Notes under the pieces: model-generated | What the model saw: the letters and a program-made list of their open reading frames with translations, nothing else | What the model was told of the DNA's origin: nothing | Databases searched by the model: none | Shown here: piece by piece, positions 8,003-16,881 of the stretch | Layout of the letters: every line of letters begins with the position of its first letter | Numbering within the stretch: the stretch's first letter is position 1 | Position numbers and translations under genes: made by a program | Assembly: GCF_003062295.1 (NCBI RefSeq) | Contig: NZ_PYCN01000007.1 | Coordinates: 1-64,000, forward strand | Origin: Bradyrhizobium algeriense | Lineage (GTDB): Bacteria; Pseudomonadota; Alphaproteobacteria; Rhizobiales; Xanthobacteraceae | Direction: 5' to 3' | Length of the DNA: 64,000 bases

Positions 8003-9829
8003 ATGACCGTTTGCGGGCGTATTCGCCTGCGTGTGTTGGCGTGTGTTGCCCTCGCGCTGGGTGTAACGCCGCTCGCGCCGTTCTGCGCAGCAAAGGCAGC
8101 CGAAAGCCACGCGCTGGCGATGCACGGCGCACCGGCCCTTCCCCCCAACTTCACGCATATGCCCTACGCCAACCCCGATGCGCCGAAGGGTGGGCGGCTG
8201 GTCTGGGGCATACTCGGAACCTTCGACAGCCTCAATCCAATGATCGTACGCGGCATCGCCGTTCAGCAGATGCGGGGCTTTGTGGTCGAGAGTCTGATGG
8301 CGCGCGGCAATGACGAGGCTTTCACGCTTTACGGCTTGCTGGCCAAAAGCGTCGAGACCGACGACGCGCGCAGCTATATCACCTTCCGCCTCGACCCCAA
8401 GGCGCGCTTCGCCGATGGCAAGCCGGTCACGGCAGACGACGTCCTGTTTTCGTGGGAGCTGCTGCGCGATAAGGGCCGCCCGAATCACCGGCAGTATTAT
8501 TCCAAGGTCGCAAAGGCCGAAGCGCCAGACCCACTCACCGTGCGGTTCGATTTCGGCGGCGCCAACGACCGCGAGCTGCCGCTGATCCTCGGCCTGATGC
8601 CGGTCCTGCCGCGCCACGCGGTCGATCCCGCGACGTTCGAGGAAACCACGATGACCGGACCGATCGGTTCCGGCCCCTATAGCGTCACCGCCATCAAGCC
8701 GGGCGCCAGCGTCACGCTGACCCGCAATCCCGAATACTGGGGCCGCGACCTGCCGGTCAATCGCGGGTTGTGGAACTTCGCCGAGATCAGGCTCGACTTC
8801 TATCGCGAATCCAACGGCCTGTTCGAGGCGTTCAAGCGCGGCCTCTACGACTTCCGCGTCGAGCACGAACCGCTGCGCTGGCACGACGGCTACGATTTTC
8901 CGGCGGCCCACAACGGCGAGGTGATCCGCGATACCATTAAGATCGGGATGCCGCAGCCGTCGGAATTCCTGGTGTTCAACACGCGGCGTCCGATCTTTTC
9001 CGATATCCGCGTACGTCAGGCGCTGACGCTGTTGTTCGATTTCGAGTGGATCAACCGGAATTACTTTTTCGGGCTCTATACGCGCTCAGCGGGCTTCTTC
9101 GCCGGGTCGGAACTCTCAGCCTATGGTCGTCCGGCCGACGATCGCGAGCGCGAGCTTTTGAAACCGTTCACCGAGCGCATCCGGCCGGATATTCTCGACG
9201 GCAGCTACCGCCTGCCCGTCACCGACGGATCGGGCCGCGATCGCACGACGCTGCGCAGCGCGCTCAAATTGCTGTCGGAAGCCGGTTACGAGCTTGATGG
9301 AACCGTGTTGCGGCAGCGCGCGACCAAAGTCCCCCTCGCCTTCGAAATCCTGGTGACGACGCGCGATCAGGAGCGGATCGCACTGGCCTATCAGCGCGAC
9401 CTCAAGCGCGCTGGCATCGAGGCCAGCGTTCGCGCGGTCGATCCTGTGCAGTTCGACCAGCGCCGGCTCGGCTACGAGTTCGACATGCTGCAGAACCGCT
9501 GGGATCAATCGCTATCCCCCGGCAACGAGCAGTCCTTCTACTTTGGCAGCCAGGCCGCCGACATTCCCGGCACGCGGAATTACATGGGGGCGAAGGAGCC
9601 CGCCATCGACGCCCTGATCGCGGCGCTGCTCGAGGCACGCGAGCGCCCGGCTTTCGTCTCCGCGGTACGGGCGCTCGACCGCGTCCTGATGTCGGGCTTC
9701 TACGCTATCCCCGTTATTAACGTGCAGGAGCAATGGATCGCGCGCTGGAATCGGGTAGAACGACCTGTAGCGACCGCGTTGACGGGCTATCTGCCGGAAA
9801 CCTGGTGGCAGAAGCCGGGAACGAAGTGA
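8003..9829 (+). CDS. YejA-like periplasmic solute-binding protein, family 5
   Basis: The 608-residue ABC-type substrate-binding protein has a signal peptide (RVLACVALALGVTPLAPFCAAKA). The family-5 core includes FDSLNPMIVRG, FRLDPKARFADGKPVTADDVLFSWELL and IRQALTLLFDFEWINRNYFFG-type segments. The closest recognisable type is YejA (oligopeptide or microcin C uptake). No permease or ATPase gene lies beside it, so it must work with a transporter encoded elsewhere. The start MTVCGRIRLRV places the signal sequence correctly. Confidence 0.85.
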   Translation: MTVCGRIRLRVLACVALALGVTPLAPFCAAKAAESHALAMHGAPALPPNFTHMPYANPDAPKGGRLVWGILGTFDSLNPMIVRGIAVQQMRGFVVESLMARGNDEAFTLYGLLAKSVETDDARSYITFRLDPKARFADGKPVTADDVLFSWELLRDKGRPNHRQYYSKVAKAEAPDPLTVRFDFGGANDRELPLILGLMPVLPRHAVDPATFEETTMTGPIGSGPYSVTAIKPGASVTLTRNPEYWGRDLPVNRGLWNFAEIRLDFYRESNGLFEAFKRGLYDFRVEHEPLRWHDGYDFPAAHNGEVIRDTIKIGMPQPSEFLVFNTRRPIFSDIRVRQALTLLFDFEWINRNYFFGLYTRSAGFFAGSELSAYGRPADDRERELLKPFTERIRPDILDGSYRLPVTDGSGRDRTTLRSALKLLSEAGYELDGTVLRQRATKVPLAFEILVTTRDQERIALAYQRDLKRAGIEASVRAVDPVQFDQRRLGYEFDMLQNRWDQSLSPGNEQSFYFGSQAADIPGTRNYMGAKEPAIDALIAALLEARERPAFVSAVRALDRVLMSGFYAIPVINVQEQWIARWNRVERPVATALTGYLPETWWQKPGTK

Positions 9830-9875
9830 ACTCACCCAAGTGATGCAACCCCCGTGACAGAGCCGAAGTAACGCC

Positions 9876-11381
9876 GTGACCCAGCCCACCGCTTCGCCAA
9901 CGCTCGATACATTGTTCAAACGGAACCTGGCGCGACAGCCGGATGCGCTGGCGCTGGTCGACCCCCTCAACAAGCAGCGCATCACGGGGCAGCCGCCGAA
10001 GCGTCTTACCTTCGCGCAGGCCGACCGCATGATCTCGTCGCTATCAGCGCATTTCATCGAATCCGGCTTGCCGTCGAATTCCGTGATCGCGGTTCAACTA
10101 CCCAACACCATCGAATTCGCGCTCACCGTGCTCGCCGCCTTCCGCGCCGGCCTCGTCGTCGCGGTGTTGCCGCTGCTCTGGCGGCAGTCGGAATTGACCA
10201 TGGCGCTCAACCGCACCGCCGCGCGGGGGATCGTGACCTCGGGCAAGATCGACGGCGTGGTCTATTCGGACATCGCCATGAACGCCGCCGCCGAAGCGTT
10301 CTCGATCCGCCATGTCTGCGGCTTTGGCAGCGACCTGCCCGAAGGCATGGCCTCGCTCGACAACGCGATTTTCCGGGAATCCCTGACCTCGCGCGCCGTG
10401 ATCCAGGACGGCCGCAAGGCAGCGCTGATTTCCTTCGACGTCACCTCGGACGGCTTCCGGCCGGTTCCGCGCGCCCATCTCGGCCTGATTGCCGGCGGCC
10501 TTTCCATGTCGCTCGAAAGCGACGTGCCGCAGGGCGCAACGGTGCTGTCGGCCTTCTCGCCGATGTCGTTTGCCGGCCTTGCCTCGTCGCTGGCGGTCTG
10601 GCTCTTGTCGGGCGGAACGCTGGTGCTGCACCATCCGTTCGACGAGGAGGCGCTGGAACAACAGATCATCGAGCAGGCCTGCGATACGCTGATTGCACCG
10701 GCTCAACTGGCGCTGCGGCTGGACGAAATGGACCTCGCTGCGCGGATGCCGAGCCTGCGCAATGTCGTCGGCCTGTGGCGCACGCCGGAACAGGTCGGCT
10801 CCAGCGCGTGCTGGACCGCGCAGCAGGCGACGCTGACGGATGTCTATCTGTTCGGCGAGGCCGGATTGTTCGGCGCGCGCCGGATCGCGGAGGACGGCTC
10901 GCCGGCGCTGATCAAGCCCGGCCCCCACGGCGCGCCCCGCGAGTTGCCGGGATCGTCGATCGCGGGCGAGATCCTGCTGACGCCGCGCGGCACGTTGGGA
11001 TTGCGCGGGCCGATGGTGCCGGTCGCAGCCTATGCACCGCCTCCGCCGCCGAGCGACTCCCTGATCGCCTCGCCGCCGCGCGACTACGTCGATACGGATT
11101 ACGCAGCGCGGCTCGACCGCGTGACCGGCGCGATCAACATCACCGCGCCGCCGTCCGGCGTCATGGCCGTCGGCGGCTACCGCTTCCTGGCGCAGGACCT
11201 GCAAGAGTGGGCGCGGCGACTAGGCCAAGGCGCGCTCTTGACCGCATTGCCCGACCGCCTCAGCGGCCACCGGCTCGCCGGCCGCGCGCTCGACAATGCG
11301 CGCGCCCGCGACGCGCTGACAGAGCTCGGTCTTAACCCATTGATGGTAGAAGCATTTCGCGATCGGAGCAGCGCGGCCTGA
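9876..11381 (+). CDS. Divergent acyl-adenylate-forming (AMP-binding) family protein with degenerate motifs
   Basis: The 501-residue protein has the fold-level order of class I adenylate-forming enzymes: SNSVIAVQLPNTIEFALTVLAAFRAGLVVAVLPLLW near the N-terminus, then a region at the position of the phosphate loop, and a C-terminal lid. The loop reads ISFDVTSDGFRPVPRAH where active enzymes have TSGTTGxPKG, so the key Gly, Thr and Lys are gone. The later YxTGD motif reads DYVDTDYAARLD. This suggests a non-canonical enzyme or a pseudoenzyme. It starts at GTG 9876, shortly after the binding-protein gene, and is followed 93 bp later by the GGDEF-like gene. Confidence 0.65.
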   Translation: MTQPTASPTLDTLFKRNLARQPDALALVDPLNKQRITGQPPKRLTFAQADRMISSLSAHFIESGLPSNSVIAVQLPNTIEFALTVLAAFRAGLVVAVLPLLWRQSELTMALNRTAARGIVTSGKIDGVVYSDIAMNAAAEAFSIRHVCGFGSDLPEGMASLDNAIFRESLTSRAVIQDGRKAALISFDVTSDGFRPVPRAHLGLIAGGLSMSLESDVPQGATVLSAFSPMSFAGLASSLAVWLLSGGTLVLHHPFDEEALEQQIIEQACDTLIAPAQLALRLDEMDLAARMPSLRNVVGLWRTPEQVGSSACWTAQQATLTDVYLFGEAGLFGARRIAEDGSPALIKPGPHGAPRELPGSSIAGEILLTPRGTLGLRGPMVPVAAYAPPPPPSDSLIASPPRDYVDTDYAARLDRVTGAINITAPPSGVMAVGGYRFLAQDLQEWARRLGQGALLTALPDRLSGHRLAGRALDNARARDALTELGLNPLMVEAFRDRSSAA

Positions 11382-11474
11382 GAGCCTCCAGGCGAGGCCG
11401 GCGTTGACGCCGCATTAAGCGCCGCAAACTAGAGTCGCAGGCTCCAGATGCGCGCTTGATCCGAGTTTCCCAAG

Positions 11475-12719
11475 ATGTCCCAGCAAGGTCCGATCCTCGT
11501 CGTGTCGACCGCGAGACGGCCGTCCTTTGCCGCCACGCTCGACCTCGCGAAGCTGTTTCCGGTGGTCGAGACCGAGTGGGCGGACGCGGTGCGCGCCGTC
11601 GAACAGGTGCAACCGGCCGCCGTGCTGGCTGATACCTCCGACACCGATGCAGCTGGCCTCGCGGAGCTGGCAGCGCGGGCTGCAGCACGCCAGCCATATC
11701 TGCCGCTGATCGCGGTCGACCCGCGGCTCCCGCATCCGGACAACGTTATTCCCTTCTTTCAGACCCAAACCTCGCACCCTCAAGGCGGCTCCGACCGTCT
11801 GGTGGCCCGCCTGCGTGCCGCGCTACGCGTGCGCTCGCTCCATGCGACCGTGATGCGCCGGCGGCTGGTGCCCGCAACGTCGATGGCGCTGTCGCATATC
11901 GATCCGGCGCGCGACGCTACCGTGCTGCTGATCGGCCGCGGCGGCGCCTATCCGACATTGTCGGTCGCGCTTGGCGAGCGCACCGGCGTGGTCGGCGCAC
12001 TTTCGATCGAGGCGGCGGCGAAGCATCTCAACGTCAGAGACATCGACGGCATCGTGCTCGGTGAAGGTTTCAGCCCGCGCGTGGTCGACGCCTTCCTCAC
12101 CGTGCTGACGGAGGATGCCCGTTTCCGCAACCTTCCCGTCGTCGTGACGGCAAACAATCTGGCGCCGGCCTACGACCTGCCGAACCTCGAAATCGTCTCC
12201 GACGACGCCACCCTGGTGGTTGCGGCGGCGCTGCCACTGATCCGCCAACATGCCTTCGAAGCGCATCTGAGCCGCACGCTGAAGGCCATCGACGCCGACG
12301 GCCTGATCGACGCGCGGACCGGCCTGCTCACCCGGGAGGCTTTCGAGCGCGATTTCGCCAGCGCCATCTACCAGACGCAGCAGCGCGGCGGCGGATTGTC
12401 GGTTGCACGCTTTGCGTTCGATCCCGAGCATCCTCGCGCGCAATTCGACGGTGCGCGGATCATCAGCCGCCTGATGCGGCAAATGGATTTCGGCGCCGCC
12501 CAGCAAGACGGCTCGGTTGTCGTGGTCTTTGCCGAAACCGACCTGAAGACGGCACACACCATCGCGCGGCGGCTGTCGAGCGTGATGCGCCATACCAGCC
12601 ACGGCACGCGCGACGCTCGATCGGAGCCGGCGGTCACCGTGGCAACGCTGCTGCCGAACGATTCCGCAAAATCGCTGCGGTCACGACTGCAGGAAGAGGC
12701 GCATCGCGCGGCGTCGTGA
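11475..12719 (+). CDS. Receiver-like protein with a degenerate GGDEF domain
   Basis: The 414-residue cytoplasmic protein begins with one or two receiver-like alpha/beta domains (ILVVSTARRPSFAATLDLA...; a second starts near ATVLLIGRGGAYPTL). A GGDEF-type domain begins at LIDARTGLLTREAFERDF. The catalytic GGDEF loop is replaced by AAQQDGSVVVVFAE, and the phospho-acceptor aspartates of the receivers are not obvious. It is therefore unlikely to make cyclic-di-GMP and may bind a nucleotide or a partner protein. It probably shares a transcript with the upstream AMP-binding-type gene. Confidence 0.65.
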   Translation: MSQQGPILVVSTARRPSFAATLDLAKLFPVVETEWADAVRAVEQVQPAAVLADTSDTDAAGLAELAARAAARQPYLPLIAVDPRLPHPDNVIPFFQTQTSHPQGGSDRLVARLRAALRVRSLHATVMRRRLVPATSMALSHIDPARDATVLLIGRGGAYPTLSVALGERTGVVGALSIEAAAKHLNVRDIDGIVLGEGFSPRVVDAFLTVLTEDARFRNLPVVVTANNLAPAYDLPNLEIVSDDATLVVAAALPLIRQHAFEAHLSRTLKAIDADGLIDARTGLLTREAFERDFASAIYQTQQRGGGLSVARFAFDPEHPRAQFDGARIISRLMRQMDFGAAQQDGSVVVVFAETDLKTAHTIARRLSSVMRHTSHGTRDARSEPAVTVATLLPNDSAKSLRSRLQEEAHRAAS

Positions 12720-12740
12720 AGCGCCGCCAGATCTATCCCC

Positions 12741-12816
12741 GTCATTGCGAGCGAAGCGAAGCAATCCACGGTTCGGCTCGGGGATAGATGGATTGCTTCG
12801 CTTCGCTCGCAATGAC
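12741..12816. repeat. REP-type palindrome (GTCATTGCGAGCGAAGCGAAG family)
   Basis: A 27-bp arm at 12741-12767 (starting GTCATTGCGAGCGAAGCGAA) is exactly complemented at 12790-12816. It lies between the convergent GGDEF-like and mfd genes. Confidence 0.85.
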
Positions 12817-12842
12817 GCGGAGATGGCGCTGCGCCTAACCAT

Positions 12843-15800
12843 TTACGCCGCCTTCTTGCTCTCCGCGAGATTGGCGAGTTGCCGCAAGATCTCGGTCGTG
12901 CCCATCAACCGCTCCTCCGGCGTCTTCCATGTCTGCAGGAACACCACCTTCATGTCCGGTCGCACCTTCGCGGCCTGGCCGTGCTGGCGGATGAAGAACA
13001 CCAGCCGGTCCGGTTGCGCGAATTTGTTGTCGCGGAACGAGATCACCGCGCCCTTCGGTCCGGCATCGACCTTCTCGACATTGGCTCTGCGGCAATAGGC
13101 CTTGATGGCCGCGACCTTGAAGAGATAGCGCACTTCATCCGGCAGCACGCCAAAGCGGTCGCGCATTTCGGCGGCGAAATTGTCGATCTCCTCGTCGGTC
13201 TCGAGATCGGCGAGCCGCCGGTACAGCGACAGCCGCACGGCGAGGTCGTTGACGTAATCCTCGGGGATCAGCACCGGCATGCCGATGGTGATCTGCGGCG
13301 ACCAGCGGTCGGCCGCGGGCTCCACCACGCCGGCCTTGAGGTTGAGGATCGCCTCCTCCAGCATCGACTGATAGAGCTCGAAGCCGACTTCCTTGATGTG
13401 GCCGGACTGCTCCTCGCCGAGCAGATTGCCGGCGCCGCGGATGTCGAGGTCGTGCGAGGCCAGCTGGAAGCCCGCGCCGAGCGTTTCCAGCGACTGCAGC
13501 ACTTTCAGCCGCCGCTCGGCCTGGGCTGTGATCTTCTGCTGCGCCGGCAATGTGAACAGCGCATAGGCCCGCAGCTTCGAACGCCCCACCCGGCCGCGCA
13601 GCTGATAGAGCTGCGCCAGCCCGAACATGTCGGCGCGGTGCACGATCAGCGTGTTGGCGGTCGGGATATCGAGGCCGGACTCGATGATCGTGGTCGAGAG
13701 CAGGATGTCGTATTTGCCATCGTAGAACGCCGACATGATGTCTTCGATCACGGTCGGCGGCATCTGGCCGTGCGCGACCGCGACCTTCATCTCCGGCACG
13801 TTCTTGTCGAGGAAATCCTTGACGCTGGCGAGGTCCTCGATCCGCGGCACCACGTAGAACGCCTGGCCGCCGCGGTAGCGTTCGCGCAGCAGCGCCTCGC
13901 GAATCATCAAGGGATCGTGCGGCGCCACGAAGGTGCGCACCGCGAGGCGATCGACCGGGGGCGAAGCGATGATCGAGAGGTCGCGCACGCCGGTCAGCGC
14001 CAGCTGCAGCGTGCGCGGGATCGGCGTGGCGCTCAGCGTCAGCACGTGTACTTGCGCGCGCAATTGCTTCAGCCGCTCCTTGTGGCTGACGCCAAAATGC
14101 TGTTCCTCGTCGACGATCAGAAGCCCTAAATCTCTGAACTTGATCGCCTTGCCGAGCAGCGCATGGGTGCCGACCACGATGTCGACATTACCGTCGGTCA
14201 ACCCCTTCTTGACCTGCGTCAGTTCCTTGGCCGGAATCAGACGGGAGGCCTGCGCGACATTGACCGGGAAACCGCGAAAACGTTCGGCAAAATTCTTGCT
14301 GTGCTGCCGCGCGAGCAGCGTGGTCGGCACCACGACGGCGACCTGCTTGCCATCGAGCGCGACGGCAAACGCCGCGCGCAGCGCCACTTCCGTCTTGCCG
14401 AAGCCGACGTCGCCGCAGATCAGCCGGTCCATCGGCCTGCCGCTTTCGAGATCCTTCAGCGTGGACGTGATGGCCCCTAACTGGTCCTCGGTTTCCTCAT
14501 ACGGGAAGCGCGCGCAGAACTCGTCATAGACATGCGGCTGCACCGGCATTTTCGGCGCTTCATGCAAATGCCGCTCGGCCGCGATCTTGATCAGTTCGCC
14601 GGCAATCTCGCGGATGCGGTTCTTGAGTTTCGCCTTGCGCGCCTGCCAGCCGCCGCCGCCCAGCCTGTCGAGTTCGACATTGGCGTGGTCGGAGCCGTAG
14701 CGTGACAGCAGTTCGATGTTTTCGACCGGCAGGAACAGTTTTGTTTCGGCGGCATAATGCAGTTCGAGGCAGTCATGCGGCGCGCCGCCGACCTCGATGG
14801 TCTGCAATCCGACGAAGCGTCCGATGCCGTGCTCGACATGGACCACGAGATCGCCGGTCGAAAGGCTCGTGACCTCCGAGATGAAGTTGTCGAGCTTGCG
14901 GCTCGATTTGCGCGGCCGTACCAGGCGGTCGCCGAGAATGTCCTGCTCGCTGATGACGGCGAATTCGTCGGTCTCAAAACCGCTCTCCATGCCGACAACC
15001 GCCAGCATGGCCTCGTTACGCGGCGTCGCCTGCACCGTACGCCAGGCGTTGACGCTGGTGAGATTGGCGAGCTTGTGATCCCGCAGCATGCTACCCATGC
15101 GGTCGCGGGAGCCTTCGCTCCACAGCGTGATCACCACCTTCTTGCGCTGCGCCTGCAACGCCAGCACGTGCGCCACCACGGCTTCGAACACGTTGACCGA
15201 ACCGTCGGCGCGCTCGGGCGTGAAATTGCGGCCCTGCCGCGCACCGGCGTCGAACACATCAGCGCTGCCCTCAGGCACCGCAAATGGCGTCAACCGTGCC
15301 AGTGCGGCCTCGCTGAGGCGCTCGGTCCACTCGGCTTCCGTCAGGTAGAGCCGATCCGGCGGCAATGGCTTGTAGATCGCGCCGGAGCTTGGGTGTTCCA
15401 GCGCCTCGCGCCTGGCCTCATAATAATCCTGGATCTGCTTGAAGCGTTCGCGCGCGGCGTCCTCGCTCTGCGGCTCGATCGCAACCGGCGCGCCGTCGAG
15501 ATAGTCGAACAGCGTATCCATCCGCTCCTGGAACAGCGGCAGCCAATGCTCCATGCCGGGATGGCGGCGGCCCTCGCTGACGGCCTCATAGAGCAGGTCG
15601 TCGCGCTGCGGCGCGCCGAAGGTCGCGACATAGCCCATGCGAAAGCGACGGATGGTTTCGGTGACGAGCTGAAATTCCGAGACCGGAACCAGATCGAGCG
15701 CGCGCATGTCGAGCAGCGTTCGCTGGGTTTCCGCGTCGAACGTACGGATCGATTCAAGGCTGTCGCCGAAGAAGTCGAACCGCACGGGCTGGTCGAGACC

Positions 15801-16361
15801 GGCCGGAAACAGATCGAGGATACCGCCGCGCACAGCGTATTCGCCGGGCTCGCGCACGGTCGAGGAGCGGTTGTAGCCATTGTGCTCCAGCCAGGCCACG
15901 ATCGAGTCCATCGGCACGACATGGCCGGGCGCCACCGACAGCGCCTGCGCCGCCACCACCTCGCGCGCCGGCACGCGCTGCACGATGGCGTTGACCGTCG
16001 TCAGCACGATCAGCGGCTTGTCGCTGCCCTGCAGGCGCGCCAGCCGCGCCAGCGTGGTCAGGCGCTGCGCCAGGATGCCGCCATGCGGCGATACCCGGTC
16101 ATAGGGCTGGCAGTCCCAGGCCGGAAACTGCATGACCGGCAAATCGGGGGCGAAGAACTCCAGCGCCCGCGCGAGTTGCTGCATCCGCGGGCCGTCGCGG
16201 CAGACGACGGCAAGGCTGACTGCCGGCGGTTTTGGCCGTGCCGCCACCGCGCGCGCCAGATCGGATACGACCAGCCCCTCGGCGCCTTCGGCAACGTTGG
16301 CAAAGGTCAGCGCACGGCCCGGAGCCAGCAGCGCGGCAGGCGATTTGACAGGCGACTTCAT
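12843..16361 (-). CDS. mfd: Transcription-repair coupling factor Mfd
   Basis: The 1172-residue protein has full family length. It removes RNA polymerase stalled at DNA lesions and recruits UvrA. Domains in order are: the UvrB-homology N-terminus; the RNA-polymerase interaction domain (GDLVVHVEHGIGRFVG); the RecG-like translocase with Walker A GDVGFGKTEVALRAAF, Walker B VDEEQHFG, and LSATPIPRTLQLAL; and QLRGRVGRS with a C-terminal UvrA-binding domain. The start ATG overlaps the sdhE stop by 4 bp, so the two are translationally coupled. Confidence 0.97.
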   Translation of the reverse strand: MKSPVKSPAALLAPGRALTFANVAEGAEGLVVSDLARAVAARPKPPAVSLAVVCRDGPRMQQLARALEFFAPDLPVMQFPAWDCQPYDRVSPHGGILAQRLTTLARLARLQGSDKPLIVLTTVNAIVQRVPAREVVAAQALSVAPGHVVPMDSIVAWLEHNGYNRSSTVREPGEYAVRGGILDLFPAGLDQPVRFDFFGDSLESIRTFDAETQRTLLDMRALDLVPVSEFQLVTETIRRFRMGYVATFGAPQRDDLLYEAVSEGRRHPGMEHWLPLFQERMDTLFDYLDGAPVAIEPQSEDAARERFKQIQDYYEARREALEHPSSGAIYKPLPPDRLYLTEAEWTERLSEAALARLTPFAVPEGSADVFDAGARQGRNFTPERADGSVNVFEAVVAHVLALQAQRKKVVITLWSEGSRDRMGSMLRDHKLANLTSVNAWRTVQATPRNEAMLAVVGMESGFETDEFAVISEQDILGDRLVRPRKSSRKLDNFISEVTSLSTGDLVVHVEHGIGRFVGLQTIEVGGAPHDCLELHYAAETKLFLPVENIELLSRYGSDHANVELDRLGGGGWQARKAKLKNRIREIAGELIKIAAERHLHEAPKMPVQPHVYDEFCARFPYEETEDQLGAITSTLKDLESGRPMDRLICGDVGFGKTEVALRAAFAVALDGKQVAVVVPTTLLARQHSKNFAERFRGFPVNVAQASRLIPAKELTQVKKGLTDGNVDIVVGTHALLGKAIKFRDLGLLIVDEEQHFGVSHKERLKQLRAQVHVLTLSATPIPRTLQLALTGVRDLSIIASPPVDRLAVRTFVAPHDPLMIREALLRERYRGGQAFYVVPRIEDLASVKDFLDKNVPEMKVAVAHGQMPPTVIEDIMSAFYDGKYDILLSTTIIESGLDIPTANTLIVHRADMFGLAQLYQLRGRVGRSKLRAYALFTLPAQQKITAQAERRLKVLQSLETLGAGFQLASHDLDIRGAGNLLGEEQSGHIKEVGFELYQSMLEEAILNLKAGVVEPAADRWSPQITIGMPVLIPEDYVNDLAVRLSLYRRLADLETDEEIDNFAAEMRDRFGVLPDEVRYLFKVAAIKAYCRRANVEKVDAGPKGAVISFRDNKFAQPDRLVFFIRQHGQAAKVRPDMKVVFLQTWKTPEERLMGTTEILRQLANLAESKKAA

Positions 16362-16648
16362 GCGTCGTGATCCACGGCGCGAAACGCCTTGATGCGGTCG
16401 AACAGCGCGGTCGCATATTCCGGATCGAGCGGCGTGTCGCCGATCACCGCGGCATAGAGATCGGGATCGGGTACCTCGATCAGGCGTTCGAGTTCGGCCA
16501 ATTCGTCATCGCGCATGCCCGATATCTCGGCATCCGCGAAACGGCCGAGAATGAGATCCATCTCGCGGGTACCGCGATGCCAGCAGCGGAATAAAAGCCG
16601 CTTGCGGCGGTCGTCGAGGCCACCGCTTGATCGTGTCGTACCCGTCAT
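16358..16648 (-). CDS. sdhE: FAD assembly factor SdhE
   Basis: The 96-residue protein matches SdhE/YgfY, which promotes covalent flavinylation of the succinate dehydrogenase flavoprotein subunit. The conserved RGTRE-MD-ILGRFAD segment contains the RGxxE motif needed for the reaction. The tail (LERLIEVPDPDLYAAVIGD) also fits. The start MTGTTRSSGG is at 16646-16648. The frame stays open farther upstream, but that part is a REP element and not protein. It is coupled to mfd by an ATGA overlap. Confidence 0.92.
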   Translation of the reverse strand: MTGTTRSSGGLDDRRKRLLFRCWHRGTREMDLILGRFADAEISGMRDDELAELERLIEVPDPDLYAAVIGDTPLDPEYATALFDRIKAFRAVDHDA

Positions 16649-16760
16649 TTCTCTGATCCCATCCGAACGCCAAAAGCCCGGACGTTGCCGGGCGGGGTTG
16701 ATATAGCGGTCGGGATCGCCAATGTCAGCCCTTGTTCCTACGTTACCTGCGCAAATGCTC

Positions 16761-16856
16761 GTCATGGCCGGGCTTGTCCCGGCCATCCACGTCTTGACCT
16801 CAACACGGGGCCAAACAAAAAAGACGTGGATGCCCGGCACAAGGCCGGGCATGACG
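16761..16856. repeat. REP-type palindromic element (GTCATGGCCGGGCTTGTCCC family)
   Basis: The left arm GTCATGGCCGGGCTTGTCCC plus GGCCATCCACGTCTT pairs with AAGACGTGGATGCCCGGCAC plus AAGGCCGGGCATGAC on the right. It lies between the divergent sdhE and recG genes and shares its right arm with the element at 1360-1436. Confidence 0.85.
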
Positions 16857-16881
16857 GCGAGAAACGGATTTAAGTCTTCTG

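Noticed and set aside
16649..16852. Upstream extension of sdhE
   Set aside because: The extension translates a REP palindrome, and the family start is at 16648.
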